Positions 11,632 through 23,170 of a DNA stretch of 64,000 bases are shown here, piece by piece. The DNA lies in assembly GCA_023079485.1 (NCBI GenBank), contig CM041084.1, forward strand, positions 69,039,709 to 69,103,708, read 5' to 3'. A program made the translations under genes and the position numbers. This stretch comes from Archilochus colubris (Eukaryota > Chordata > Aves > Apodiformes > Trochilidae). Below the pieces are notes generated by a model. It was not told the DNA's origin. It did no database searches and saw only the letters and a list, made by a program, of their open reading frames with translations. How positions within the stretch are numbered: position 1 is the first letter of the stretch; each line of letters starts with the position of its first letter.

Positions 11632-14600
11632 GATGAAGTTCTAAGTGCACCACGTGGCCCTGTCCATCTCAGCCAGTCAGGGTTTTCTCTGGTTCCCACT
11701 GAAGTCTCAGCTCTGAGGTGGTGAGAAGATGCTGCTGCTGACCCCTTCCAAAACTGGTAATCCCATGGGGGGCACAGCTTCTTTTGGATGTGAGCTTGTT
11801 GAGTGAAGTCACATACTGATGTTTCAGAGCCACGGTGTTAGTGTGGCAGACATCCCACATAGCTTCTGGCTTGGAGCACAGAACAAAGCACCAGGAAAAG
11901 CAAGGCAACACAGAAACATGCATCCATTTCCCTGTCCCTTATTCACATGTGCCATAAAAGAAAATTCCCCTGGTGCTTTTTCTCATGAAGCAAGCTGCAA
12001 GTCTCTTCTCTCAGAGAAGGGCTTTGAAGGACTACTTTGGGAGGAAGCGTTACTAGTGGAAAACTGGGCCTTGTATAAGCTCTTGTAAAGGAAAAACAAG
12101 GCCCTGAGGCAAATGTTTTGTTGGAAACAACATCCTTCAGTGCCAAGTGGCTGGGAAGCCTTTGCCACAGGACTTTCTTATGGAAGGAACCTGCCCTGAT
12201 CAGATCTACAGGAAAGACTTTATATCACTACTCTGCATTTTAAATATGAAGGGTGTTTATGGGAAGGTGCCTTCCTCTGAAGGCTGTAGGCAAGCTAGTC
12301 AAAGGAGGAGCTCTTACTGGGGAGGATTTTTGTCTTTCTGGGTGGCATAGCAGATACTGTTTCCCCTTGCTGGCATTGTGGTAATTACACCCTCAGAGAT
12401 GATATATTGTATGAGGGCCACAGGACTGGACACAGCCCTTTCTCAAAGAGCCCTTCTCCTTCACAGCCTGACACACTGGCTTCCTCCTGCATCTTCCCTG
12501 TCTCATTCCCAGTGCTCAAAGAATGAGTCTACCATCCCATTTTAAAAAGCAGGCTTCATTTTCCTTCACAGCTTATTAATGCACAGCTGCCATGGCATGC
12601 CAGCAGGTAGGAGCCATGGTGGGGCAGCCATGGATATGGAGGTCCATCCTGTATCCATGTTCTCCTCCTTCCTGTCCTGCCTTCCAGTGCTTATCAGCCT
12701 TGGCCACAGGTAGGGCAGTGATAACAGTCCCAGGTCTCCTGCAGTAGCTTCATGCCTTTACCTATGCACCATGTTCAGCTGCTTTTATTGGTTTCTTAAT
12801 GCAATAAAATGTTCTGCCTGCTCCAAAATCCTACTGAAAAACCTGTTGCTGGCCTCTGAGCAAATTCTTCTTGCCTGGAAATGTGTCAGCCATGCAAGTG
12901 GTGTCTCACCAGGCGGAAGTAATATTTCAACTGAAGTCAAGCAGGCTTTTCCCTAAAAGTAAAGAAATTATTGTTTTTCATGTAAGCGACTAAAAACTTG
13001 TTTCCCTGGGCCAGGTGCCCGTGCCTGATCCTGGCACAGGACTCAGCTAGTCTATGTGGATCTCCATCACTCTTGGCAGAGGCATGGGGACCTTCACAAG
13101 CAGATTCCAGCAAAGGACCAGGACCCAAATTTGATAGATAGAGCTCACACTTTGTCATCCCCTTTGTGACCCAGTGCCCTCTAACAGCCTCATCCTCCCA
13201 GTGGGAAAGCTGAAGCCAAGAGGGAAAGGATGAATGTTCAGACTATACTTTAAATTTATGTGTCCTGATTTGGAAAGGCAATAGGCACCAGCTTTTCCCA
13301 TTGACTGTGGTTGGTATTACAAGACCCTTCACATGTCCTTAATCAGAGATCTAAGTTTAAAACATGAACTCCCAGCAAGATGAGAAATATTAGCCATGGG
13401 TTGTTACCGCTGTGCATAGGGAAAGTGCTTTGGCTTGCCTTTGAGGCCTTTTGTACCTTTTTGCCCTTTCAGGCAAATGTAATCCTTTCAGGCTGTTTGT
13501 TGTCCTTGATTAATAACATCAGATGGCAGTAATACAATTTCTGCTGTTAGCTACCATCTCTGCTAGTCCTAAATGAAACTACATTTTCTATTTCAGAAGC
13601 CCATTTGCATCTTCAGAGTGCAACTTGATTCTGCTGAATGCTAGGAAAACCATTTTAATTTTAGAGCTACAGGATAGGCAAAGCACAGTGTAAGACTCAA
13701 AGATTCTTTAAACTATGCCTTTCCTATTACATAGTCAATCTGCCTCCAATGCTTTTGCTTTTGTTTTAACTGGAATAGAGGAGGAAAGATTAATAAGACT
13801 AAAAGAGAAGTATAATTTTCTCAGCTCACTTACATTCTCTCCTTAGTTTTCTGTAATAATGGAGAACAAGGCAGTTAACCTGTTGTTATTAACATAGGAG
13901 TAATCAGTACAATAAAGTATTACCCAAGGTAAAATCTTTCATTTCAACCACTCAGTTTTTTTCCAGTTATGCCCAGCTTAAAAGAATAGGCAAGAATGAC
14001 TTGGCTGAATTTGAAGTACTGAATATGAATTGACAATCTGCAGTATTGAACACCTTCTCCCCTCCCATGTACAAATTCATAAGGAAAGGGATATTATGAT
14101 GAATATATCCACTGATCATTTGAAATTCCAGGTAATTTACTACTGGTAGACCTGTGGTTGGGGACTTTCTTCCCCTAGCCAATTCAGTATGTGCTGTTAC
14201 CTAAAATCAAAATCAGGCTCATACAAAGCTGCTGAAAGCTTTATGTGCTCTGAGAACACACCACACCTAAACGCAGTAGGACATTGTTCCTTCGCTGTTG
14301 GAGAGATTGCAGAAGGTTACAAATAATAGTTCAGTTGCCCAATGTATTTTTAATGGATTAGCAAAGTTAACAAATGGTATCTTATTTCTGGCTCCTTCTG
14401 ATGTAATGTAATTCTTACAAAAGCATACTAGATGTTCCAGTTTAATGACCCTTCCTCTTTTCAGGGAACAAACATACACGTCCCTGTTGCTCAGTCCTTC
14501 ACACCGACCTTCCAAAAAATAGCTGGAGACAGGACAGCTTTTGCCCTAACTGGATTAAAAATACTCAGTTCCAGATTTACTTTGTGATGAGAGGAATTTT

Positions 14601-14826
14601 GACAGCTGGAGGACAGCTTTAAGTGAACTGAATTAGGTGGGGAAGGTGTCAGGCCACCTTCCCAGAGCAAGCCACAGGGACTGCAGCCTCTTTCATGGTG
14701 GTATCAGCTTATCATCACCATCTGATGTGTTTCTGGCAAGGGTTGATGGTGCCTGAGTGTAGGTGTCTGAGACACACCCAGCCACAATGACCCCAAAAGG
14801 GTGGGGGAAGGGAACACCTTTTGTCC

Positions 14827-14844
14827 TTTTTTTTTTTTTTTTTT
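14827..14844 (+). repeat. Poly-T tract (18 T)
   Basis: A T run followed by a pyrimidine-rich stretch (ccctcttctttt). No splice-site context is supported by an adjoining coding exon. Confidence 0.95.
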
Positions 14845-16619
14845 CCCTCTTCTTTTAAACGTGACCTTCTTCCATCACAGTGACCACTTCAGGCTCCTGC
14901 TTCTGGTTGGAAGGGCGGGGTGAATGATTTCCTCTTCCTCCTCCCTTCCCTTCCCAGCTCCCAGCTCTGCTGCAGAGATCACTTGGCTGCGAGAGGTAGA
15001 AGGGAAGGGTGTTTCTAATGCCAAGAGCTCGAGAAAGACTGAGGATTTTTTGCATGAGTCCTGTTTAGGGCAGAAATATGTGCAGAACCAAAGTGTGAAG
15101 CGGGGAAGAACAAAATGAAAAATCTTCTAGACTGAATGAGATACAAAAGCCACAAACAACTCTAGGAAACAGCTGAGACATCCAGATACCTGCAAAAAGC
15201 TGAAGCAGCAGCAGGGCTCATCGCAGCCATCAGCTGCCTTGAGATGAATTCAAGGGCCTGCCTCCCAGTTAGAGGGCTGCCAAATCCTTTTCAGCCTCAT
15301 TGTTGGGCTGCCCTCACCACGTTTCAAGCCAGTCAGAACCAGTTCCCTCAATGCACAGTCCAAAAAGCATCAGAGCGAAGATGAAAGCCCTGTGGTCTGT
15401 GCTGGGCAACATGAAATATTTTGAGGGCACAGGGTGGTTAGAGCACTCTCATTAGGAGAAAGCAGAAGGGCACCCTCATTTTTTCAGCAAATGTGTGAGG
15501 GAACCCAGCCCTCCGCTTTTGCTGGCAGCTTGAATGATGAGAGGCAGTAAAGAAGCTGGCTGAATCTCACCTTCTGTATTTCTGGATAGCTGAGAAGGTG
15601 GCTTCCCTACACAGTCAAATAAAAATAGTTTTGCCTTAGACCTAAAGCACAGTTCTTCACTGATTTTCAGGTCAATCTCTTGCAGTCTGATGCAATCATG
15701 GTAAAACATACTGGCTGCTCAGTCAAAACCAAACTGGTTTGGACCTCCTGGATCAAAAATACTATGCCTTCAAACATGCACTACCTGCACTACCTGGTCA
15801 CTTCTAGGACACAGCCCCACATACCCTTCCCCCTTGGGTCCTACACACCATAGGGATGATGTGATCACATCTGACACAAGAAACAAGAAGTGACTACCAG
15901 AGGATATTTGGCTAATTCTGCACTGCTCACACATCGCCAGTGCTCCCTCGGAGGCCTTTGGAGAGTGCTACCACGTTGCAGAAATGTGGTCCCTGTCTCT
16001 GTCCCACTCCTGCAGCCTGGTGGAGGATCATGCCAAGGGAAAATCTGCTCTCCTGGAGAAGTCGACACAGCCTGCTCTCTTTCAGAACATGATGGAAAAT
16101 GCTCTTCTTTGTTCAGAGTTTTTACTAAGTGTAAAAGTGTAAAACCCTTGATGGTTTGCCATCTGGATGGAAACTGCTCCCTTTTCAGGGGAAGACAGGT
16201 AAAATGCAGAGCATGTGGGTGCAGACTTTTTGATGTGGAAAACATTCCGTCTCTGGGGTGATTACTGCCATATTTATGTGTAATAACAGTAAATAATGTT
16301 AAAAGAACAACAATAATCTGATGAGAACTACCACTGAGTAGTGCTCTGAAAAGTGAAGCGAGTCGACAGGTCCATGAAAGAGAAGGCTGGAAAGGGGCTG
16401 CACATGAGGTGCAATGAGACTTTGTTTGCAGGGACTGGGTGGGGGGCAGAACAGTGAGGTGCTGAGGGAGATCTTGTGGGGAGGAGGGCAAGCAAAATGG
16501 GAGGATGTAAAAAACAGCAAAGGACTTTTGTGAGCTTTTTGGCAGATGCTGAAGCAGGTGGAATGCGGAGTGTTTACACAGTTCATATTTCAATATACTA
16601 AGAAAACACGGGGAGTTAG

Positions 16620-17040
16620 GCTCTAAGCTGTTATTAAGCTCTCCTCCCCTCCTGCCCCAACCACTTCTTTAAAACCTGCCTTCAGATCTCGAATGAAACT
16701 GCTCTCTGCTGGACTGATGGTGCTGGGGCAGAGACCGTGCCACCAGCTGAGAAAACAAATTTGAGAAAGAGAGTGTGCGCTCAGGTTAACAAGCCTTGGG
16801 CAAGCGAGTCCCCCCTCCTTTCCCTGTTCTCACCTCCTATTCCCCAAAGCCCTTGGAAATAGTGTGCTTTGGGAGGAGAAGCTGTTCGGCATCGAATGGC
16901 AGCCGGGCTTCAGAGCAGCAAGCAGGGAGGAGAGAGGAGATTTACAATGTTCCAGTTTTGACTTTTTGCATAATGAAAACCAGAGGTCTAATAAAATACA
17001 GCAGCAGTGACACTGCAAGAGGGGGAGGAAGGGAAAACAA
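16620..17040. promoter_or_regulatory. Candidate conserved noncoding element
   Basis: Complex single-copy sequence free of repeats, with several short AT-rich motif clusters. Around 16935-17005 are gatttacaatgttcc, tttttgcataatgaaaacc and ggtctaataaaata, which resemble binding-site-dense enhancer sequence. Open frames here overlap on both strands and are not protein-like. Conservation is inferred from texture and was not measured. Confidence 0.3.
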
Positions 17041-17418
17041 ACTTTTAGGATAAAATAAACATTGTGTACTCAAGTAAGGAGTCTACCTCCATCTGTTGAT
17101 ACAGACATAAACACATTCTTTTCTACTAATTTGAACTAAGAAGATTAAGTCCAGGTAAACCGAACACAAGATAGGTAAGAACATTTTTCGTTAGCAAATC
17201 TGTCCTCAGAAAAACCTCGCCCATAAAGCAACTTTGGCCACAGGACTGTATGAGAAGCCCAGAGGTGTTCTCATACCTTTTTGCCACTCATTCATTATTT
17301 GATCCTGGTTATTCAGAAATGCACCAAAAATATTTTTTTTTGGAAAGTGCTCAGTTCATTCAGAATGCTATTGGTGGGGGAGATACTGCATTCCCTCTTT
17401 CAGAACTTTTTAGGGAGA

Positions 17419-17436
17419 TTTTTTTTTTTTTTTTTT
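17419..17436 (+). repeat. Poly-T tract (18 T)
   Basis: A T run in single-copy sequence with no repeat body attached. Confidence 0.95.
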
Positions 17437-17794
17437 GCCAATGCTGGAGCAGGGGAAATAACAGCACACACCTGAATACATCAGTAGGATGGTTTCATCC
17501 TGTGGGATGAAAATTACATTGTACAATAATTACTGTCACTGCTATACATGGTGCTTCTCTTCTTTAAAGCAGTGTGCAAACATCATGATCAGAATATATG
17601 GGTCAGTCAGAGGAGCTGGCAGACCTGTGCAACACACAGAGCAGCTTGCATCCTTCAGAAGTCCTGTGTAATGCATTTTTTTCAGGAAGCAAACCCAAAA
17701 TTTTTTTCCATGGTTGTGAGTGTGGGGCAAAACTGAGAGTGGAAAGAAAGGGGTCATAGTCTGGACCCTCTGCCCCTTCCAGATATTCTGTGAA

Positions 17795-17905
17795 GTTCAG
17801 GTTCTGAGTTTAATTCACAGATTGGTTTCACTCTCAGTTTGTGATCCTGGGAAAATCATTTACCTTCTTTGACTTCTCCAGTTACTCATCCATAAAACAG
17901 ATAGT
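17795..17905 (+). repeat. MIR-like ancient SINE fragment
   Basis: The stretch contains the core pattern of the tRNA-derived MIR SINE in plus orientation: a region like the end of the tRNA-related part (ggttctgagtttaattc), then gatcctgggaaaatcattta, then cagttactcatccataaaac followed by agatag. This corresponds to the widely known MIR phrases for 'ttgggcaagtcacttaacc' and 'tcatctgtaaaatgggg' with many substitutions. MIR copies predate the split of birds and mammals, so a heavily mutated copy in a bird genome is expected. Confidence 0.6.
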
Positions 17906-17999
17906 TTTATTTGAGCTGGGAAGCTCAAGTAGAATTTGTACTTTAAATTTTTACAGAAAAACTAGTATAAAGGGAAATCAACTGTCTGAACAGCAGTAG

Positions 18000-18410
18000 C
18001 AGCAAGACAGACTTGCAAATCACAGCGGGCTGCTTTGAAACGCATTTCTTAATTCCATGCTATTTATTTGGAGTTTGGAATGACACTTCCTTTGACCACG
18101 TGCCATATTATAAATGATATATTCACTACTCAAGTCGCAGTGTCCTGATGACAATGAAACACAGCCTTTGAAATCCAATAACTGTATCCTGCATCCTGTT
18201 CAAGGACCATGAGCAGACAGGCTGACGGGCTTGCTGAGCTCCTGCTCTTAGGTCACGTTTGGCCAATGCAAGCTCAGCTGAACAGTGCTAATGCTGACTT
18301 TGGGTGTTCTAATAAAATCTCCCAAATCTGAGAGCTTGCCATCCATGCATTTATTATGGCTTCATGACTTTTGGCCAGCACACTGAAGAAGATGTACTGC
18401 ACTCTGCCTA
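18000..18410. promoter_or_regulatory. Candidate conserved noncoding element
   Basis: Complex, repeat-free sequence with many recognisable short sites: tttgaccacgtgcc (an E-box CACGTG at 18098-18103), gatgacaatg, tttggccaatgcaagc (a CCAAT-type motif near 18260) and catgcatttatta. No open frame is long enough to be an exon, and the composition is even. It is one of the stronger enhancer-like stretches in the first third of the window. A sequence alignment would decide. Confidence 0.38.
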
Positions 18411-18539
18411 ATTCAGAACATACTTTGGAAAAGCAGTGAGCGTTCAATGGACAGACTCAGAACTCCTCTGGCCCAAAACCAGATTCCTCCTCTCCGTCCT
18501 CCCCCTTCTCTCTTCGAGGAATTTAGTACAAAATATCAT

Positions 18540-18622
18540 CTGTGGACAAGAGGCAGTAAAACTGTTAGGTAACACACAGCCAGAGAGTGAAAATCCAAAC
18601 CTGTGTTACTACACATAGTTCT
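18540..18622 (-). repeat. MIR-like ancient SINE fragment
   Basis: The plus strand contains gttaggtaacacacagccag, agagtgaaaatccaaacctg, then tgttactacacatag. This fits the reverse-complement MIR arrangement of 'aggtcacacagccag', 'gtggcagagccgggattcgaacc' and the tRNA-head segment. Only the central and head portions are visible. Confidence 0.45.
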
Positions 18623-18879
18623 TCTTTCCCCCTCCCGGACAAAAATTGGGCAGAAGCCTCATTGTCCTGCACCATGTGTGTGTCCTGGTCCCTCGGTGGG
18701 ACCCCCTGCCACCTCGCTAAAGCCAGAACTGGAAGTCTCGACCTGCGAGCCCGTTTTAAGGAGCTGTGCGAGCAGCAAAGTGAGTTGGTGTCGGGTTCCT
18801 TTGTGTGACCACCTCAAATACAACAGCACCCTCCACTGTCTGCTCGGGGTAGGAAGCCCTCCGCCCGCCTAATTCCCTC

Positions 18880-19010
18880 TGACAAGATGATAAAGACCAG
18901 CCAGCAGAGATCATTCTAATTACGACAGATTATCCAGCTGTTTGGAGAACACTAATTAATACAGATGATGGTAAGTAAGCCATTGGAATGGGGCCATGCC
19001 TTTGGAAAAA
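18880..19010. promoter_or_regulatory. Candidate conserved noncoding element, homeodomain-site rich
   Basis: Within 90 bp the plus strand holds agatgataaag (GATA core), cattctaattacgac (TAATTA), cagattatccagctg (GATTA plus the E-box CAGCTG) and cactaattaatacag (TAATTAAT). Such density of TAAT cores and an E-box is typical of developmental enhancers. The segment ends at an A tract and an AT microsatellite. No coding potential is visible. Confidence 0.42.
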
Positions 19011-19014
19011 AAAA

Positions 19015-19037
19015 TAAATATATATATATATATATAA
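19015..19037 (+). repeat. AT microsatellite
   Basis: A run of alternating AT units follows an A tract. It lies directly after the conserved-looking segment at 18880-19010. Confidence 0.95.
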
Positions 19038-22000
19038 AAGGGAATGACACTTCAAAAAATGCAACCCGCTTTGGAGCAAAATTAAAGATGAAATTGTAAT
19101 TAGTCTACTGTGTATATTCTGCTATGATATCATTCCAAAGAATGTAAAATTCTTTATGGTTAGTATTTTTCCCTTATGCTGTTATTTGAAGATAATTTTT
19201 TCAGTCTCAAGGAAATATAAGTCAGATGTGCTTTCTCACAGTAAGCCTCAGCCATTTTAAGTTAGAGTGGCTTACAGCCAGAGAGCTATACACATTTATG
19301 AGTCACAGCTCCTTTCAGTCACAAATGCAGGACTCTAAACATGGCCATCAGCTACTATTTCTAGGTTAAGAGTCCTTTCTGGAACAACAGTGGTAGGAAT
19401 GTTTGATGAGAAGTCACTGTAAAAATAGAAGAGTTTACTCAGGTTTTTTGTTTCCCTCCCATACATATCTTTTTCCTTCTTTTAGTTTCACATACATTTC
19501 TTTGCCTTAAAATACTTCTGACTGAGCTAAGTGTGCCATTAGCATTCACTGGTGTAAACAGAGGGAACAGAATTGCTATTGGGAAAGAGTCACCTGGTAA
19601 ACTGGGAATTAAGTGCATTTACCAAAAACGTTTGCAGAGGGGAAGAGATGACAGGAGAATGATAGTCAAACAACACAGCTGGAAGAAGGAAATGGTGGAG
19701 AAAAAACAGTGAGAAAACTGTTACAGTGAGAAAAAAGCATGTCCCTGCTCCATCTTTGTGGACATTCTCTTGTCTCCTCCTGTCAGGCCTAGAAGCTCTC
19801 CTTTTGGTTGTGATTTCTTTCTGCACTGCAGCCATGCATCCCAAATCTTGTGCCATGCATGCTGTGAACGCAACACTACCTCACCAACTTCTCAGTCTGT
19901 GTGGCCAAGGATAGGGAGCATACCACAGATATTACAGATCCACCCAAACGCCCTCAGAGTTCCCTAGTTTCTGGCACAGAGCATCAGTTCCCAGAAAGGC
20001 AGATAGGTCTCAATGGAGAGGTTTCTCAGTACCAGCAGTAGGGAAATAGGGGGAAAAGCTTCCTTATGGCCACATCTGGCCAATAGGTGAGGTCCCCAAA
20101 TTAAAGAACTTCCTGAATTACTAGTTTTTGGGGGTGTTTTTGTTTTCTTTTTGTTTGTGTGTGTGTTTATATGTTTGTTTTCCATATTTGCACTGCTGAA
20201 CCTGGTGCCAGGACAGTGAAGAGGTAAAAGAAGAGATTTAGGTAGAGGTGGCAGATGAGACAAAAAGAAGGATAGAGTGGGCAAAGAAAAAAGAAGAAGA
20301 TGAAGAATCAGTAGTGAGGCTTAATCCAAGAGGTTTGAGGGGATCTGGACCAATCCTGCCCACCAGCAGAGAGGAGTCAGCCTGCCTGGAGACTGGATGC
20401 TTTGCACTGGGGATTCTTCTCTCCAGAAGGGAGAAGGGTCACACCAGCAGCTCCTTACAGCTGAGCCATTGTTTTGTTTGCAGATCTTGGGAAAGACTGG
20501 GAAAAATTTCAGCTCTTTGCAAAGCAGAGCAAGAGGTAAGGTATGGTTGAGGTGTATGGGAGGGTAACAGCTCTTTGACAACCTTCCAGGAAAGACTTGC
20601 TGCAGCTTTAGCAAGTGCATGAAGCAAAGTCTGATGCCACAGCCCAGGGATCATCCATCTTAGACCACAAGGCTGACAAACTAAGCCTGGGGCTGAGGTA
20701 GGAGCTGCACAGCTGTGACAGTCTCTAAGGATGCATAGGGACACATGCCAGCTGTGAGGGGACAAATGAGAACTAAAAGCACAGTGGAAACTCCTCACTT
20801 GCATTCATGAAGTCACACTTGACCTGTGCTGGAAAAATGGGTATCCTAGAGTATGCTGCTGAGACACCAGGGCTGGTTTAGACACTGAAACCTCTTTAGC
20901 TGCAGGAACCTATGGCTTGGTATGGTTGCTTTGAATCAGTGTGATAGGAAGAGGAAAAGATTGTTCATTGCCTCTGTGGTGACAGAGCTAGGTTACTATG
21001 GATAGCAAAGAGAAATAGGGAATCTCTGCACCAAACCACCCTGTTCGATCTTTATTTAAATTTCAGGACTGTTGCTTAAATGTTTATTATATACCTTATT
21101 TGCAATTAGAACTGGAATTACCAAAGAAATTCCAGCACCAGTGGGAACCAGGAGAGAACTGGGGCTAAAGTTCCTGTAAGCGTTTTCCAAGACTGCTATA
21201 AAAAAAAAAATAAAAAAATGCAGTGTCTCATTTAATATTCTTGAAGTTTTTAACAAAACCATGCATAGGACATCCAAAAGTTACTTCCTGCCACACAAAA
21301 AGCAAAATGCATAACCAAGAAAACTCCAGGCTCAGCCTGAGTTTTCAAAATACAATTTTGCAAGTCTTTGGCACGACTTTATCCAGCTCAGTTCACCCAC
21401 ATTCAAGAACAAAATCATTCAGACTGGGAGAGTTTTGGAAGATTTCAGGCTCAGGATAAGAAAAAGACTGTCTTTCTGGACGAGATCTTGCCTTGTTTAG
21501 TCTAGCAAAAAGAAAGCTGAAATGTTTTCACTTATAAATACATCAAGGCAGTAGACACCAGGAGAGCTGATGAGTTATTTAAGCTAAATAATGATTATTA
21601 GAAGATTGTTAGAATTATTGTTAGAAGAGCAAATAGCAATACACAGGCCCTAAATACATTCCCACTGGAAATTATGACAAGTTTTCTAGAACAAAGAGCA
21701 GAAAGTTTCTGGTAAAACATTAGTAGTAGTTGAAATGTGAAACTCGATCAGTTTATGAAAGGGATTATGTGATATAATTGCCTGTATTAACAGGGGACTT
21801 AGTCAAAGATGACTACTCAAGAGGTTGTTCCTGAACCAGGCTCCTCAGTTGGCTGGTGATTTGGATGCCTTCCCCATTGGTTTTCCACACACAGATCTGC
21901 TGGAAGAACATGGTTTCCAGAAAGTGTGGAGCCCTTCTGAGTATTTTGCCCAGATCAACCTTAAAGACACACCAAAAAAAACCCAACCAACCAACCAACC

Positions 22001-22118
22001 AAACAAAAAAAAACCCAAAACCCAACACAATTACTTCAAAATACCTAATTTTTTTACACCCTCTTCTCCTTAAAACTTTTATTAAGAACTGTTCTTTGGT
22101 CACAGACTCAGGACCAAC
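19038..22118. other. Noncoding single-copy DNA
   Basis: No gene is supported. Open frames at 20248-20550 and 20439-20804 overlap on opposite strands without recognisable domains. The only clear feature is the A/C-rich simple repeat at 21973-22028. Confidence 0.75.
21973..22028 (+). repeat. AACC/A-C-rich simple repeat
   Basis: Several accaacc units form a (CCAA)n run, continuing into mixed A/C sequence. It ends about 90 bp before the CR1 tail at 22119. Confidence 0.93.
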
Positions 22119-22230
22119 ATAGAATAGCATGAGTTGGAGGCAACCCTAATGTCATCTAGTTCCAACCCTCCTGCATGGAAAGGGATTTCCCCCGCTAGAC
22201 CAGGTTGCTCAGAGACCAATCCCCAAACAT
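22119..22230 (-). mobile_element. CR1 LINE 3' tail fragment, eroded
   Basis: This is a minus-strand CR1 tail. On the plus strand one reads catagaatagcatgagttgg, then tcatctagttccaaccctcc (22153-22172), a diverged GGGA-rich stretch, and ctagaccaggttgctcagag (22195-22214). These are the reverse complements of the CR1 3' untranslated motifs. The terminal octamer is reduced to about one unit and there are several substitutions and small gaps, so the copy is older than the one at 49797-50757. No coding part remains. Confidence 0.85.
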
Positions 22231-23039
22231 TTCCAAATAGATAATTGTCTTGAAACCTGATAAACTGTCAGGCACATGTTAACTTGTTAACAGCAACGTG
22301 TTTTGGTGCTCATGCCCTAAAGTTAATTTAATTGTCCATCACTGTTTATTAACACCTATGTCTACCAGATACTATCTGGTGGAAAAGGTAGTAATAAAAC
22401 ACTATTGCCTTGAGGAACCTTTCAACAAGTTGAGGCAAGCAGACACATTAGAGAAATATACAGGTAGGTAACAACAATCTGTATCAAATCCACATTTCCT
22501 GTGGTCTACAATGCCCAAAACCTAAGAGAAGATCACAAGTTGTCTAAATATTTACAGACACTTGAGTGCGCACACACATCACACACTGAGATTACTAAAT
22601 AGATAATCACAAAATGCAAGACAGACCATCTTGGCAGCAGAAATTTACTTAGTGTCCCACTACCATCTTTTGCCATGGAATAGTGAATTATTTTCCGATT
22701 TTAAAGCAGCTTTGAAACAGTTTCACTATAAAACTGTGTACACACATCACTGTCTCCAAGCCACCTCATTCTTCTGGCATTTCTGAGATTCGCTGTGCAG
22801 CTTCCATCAATAATTTGAGTTACTAAATGTTGTGATAAGTATCTGGACAAGGCTGAAGAAAGGTACAGCCAAGAGTCCCAGACTGGAAAGTGCACACATA
22901 TACAGCCTGTATCATGAAACTTCTATATGTAGCAATGCAAGTAATGAGACAGAAGAATGCAGTAACTATTCCTGGCATATAGACATTATAGTGATGAAGA
23001 CTGAATTTATACAAAAGCACACACATATCTGGACAGATT

Positions 23040-23170
23040 AATATGAGGAAAAAAAGACTGTCACTCATGTATTAATAATCTATGTAAATTATTATAATAC
23101 ATAATCTATGTAATCAATTATAGTCTATTGTAATCTACTATAATATGTAATCTATATAGAATCTAATATG
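23040..23170 (+). repeat. Degenerate AT-rich tandem sequence (aatctat units)
   Basis: The phrase aatctatgtaa and close variants (aatctactataa, aatctatatag) recur about six times in 130 bp at uneven spacing. It looks like an old, eroded minisatellite or AT-rich low-complexity stretch. Confidence 0.75.

Larger units (their letters stand above)
6903..16619. other. Noncoding single-copy DNA with simple repeats
   Basis: There is no recognisable gene. It contains A, T and GT simple tracts. Around 14880-15060 composition is more GC-rich with purine/pyrimidine strand bias, but there is no CpG island or promoter element that I can defend. At 15865-16593 a minus-strand frame of 242 codons is open. Its Ser, Leu, Pro, Cys and His-rich composition and overlapping open frames argue against a gene. 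Confidence 0.75.

Noticed and set aside
14880..15060. Possible promoter or CpG island
   Set aside because: GC-rich partly because of purine/pyrimidine strand bias; CpG dinucleotides are few and no initiator or transcript support is visible.
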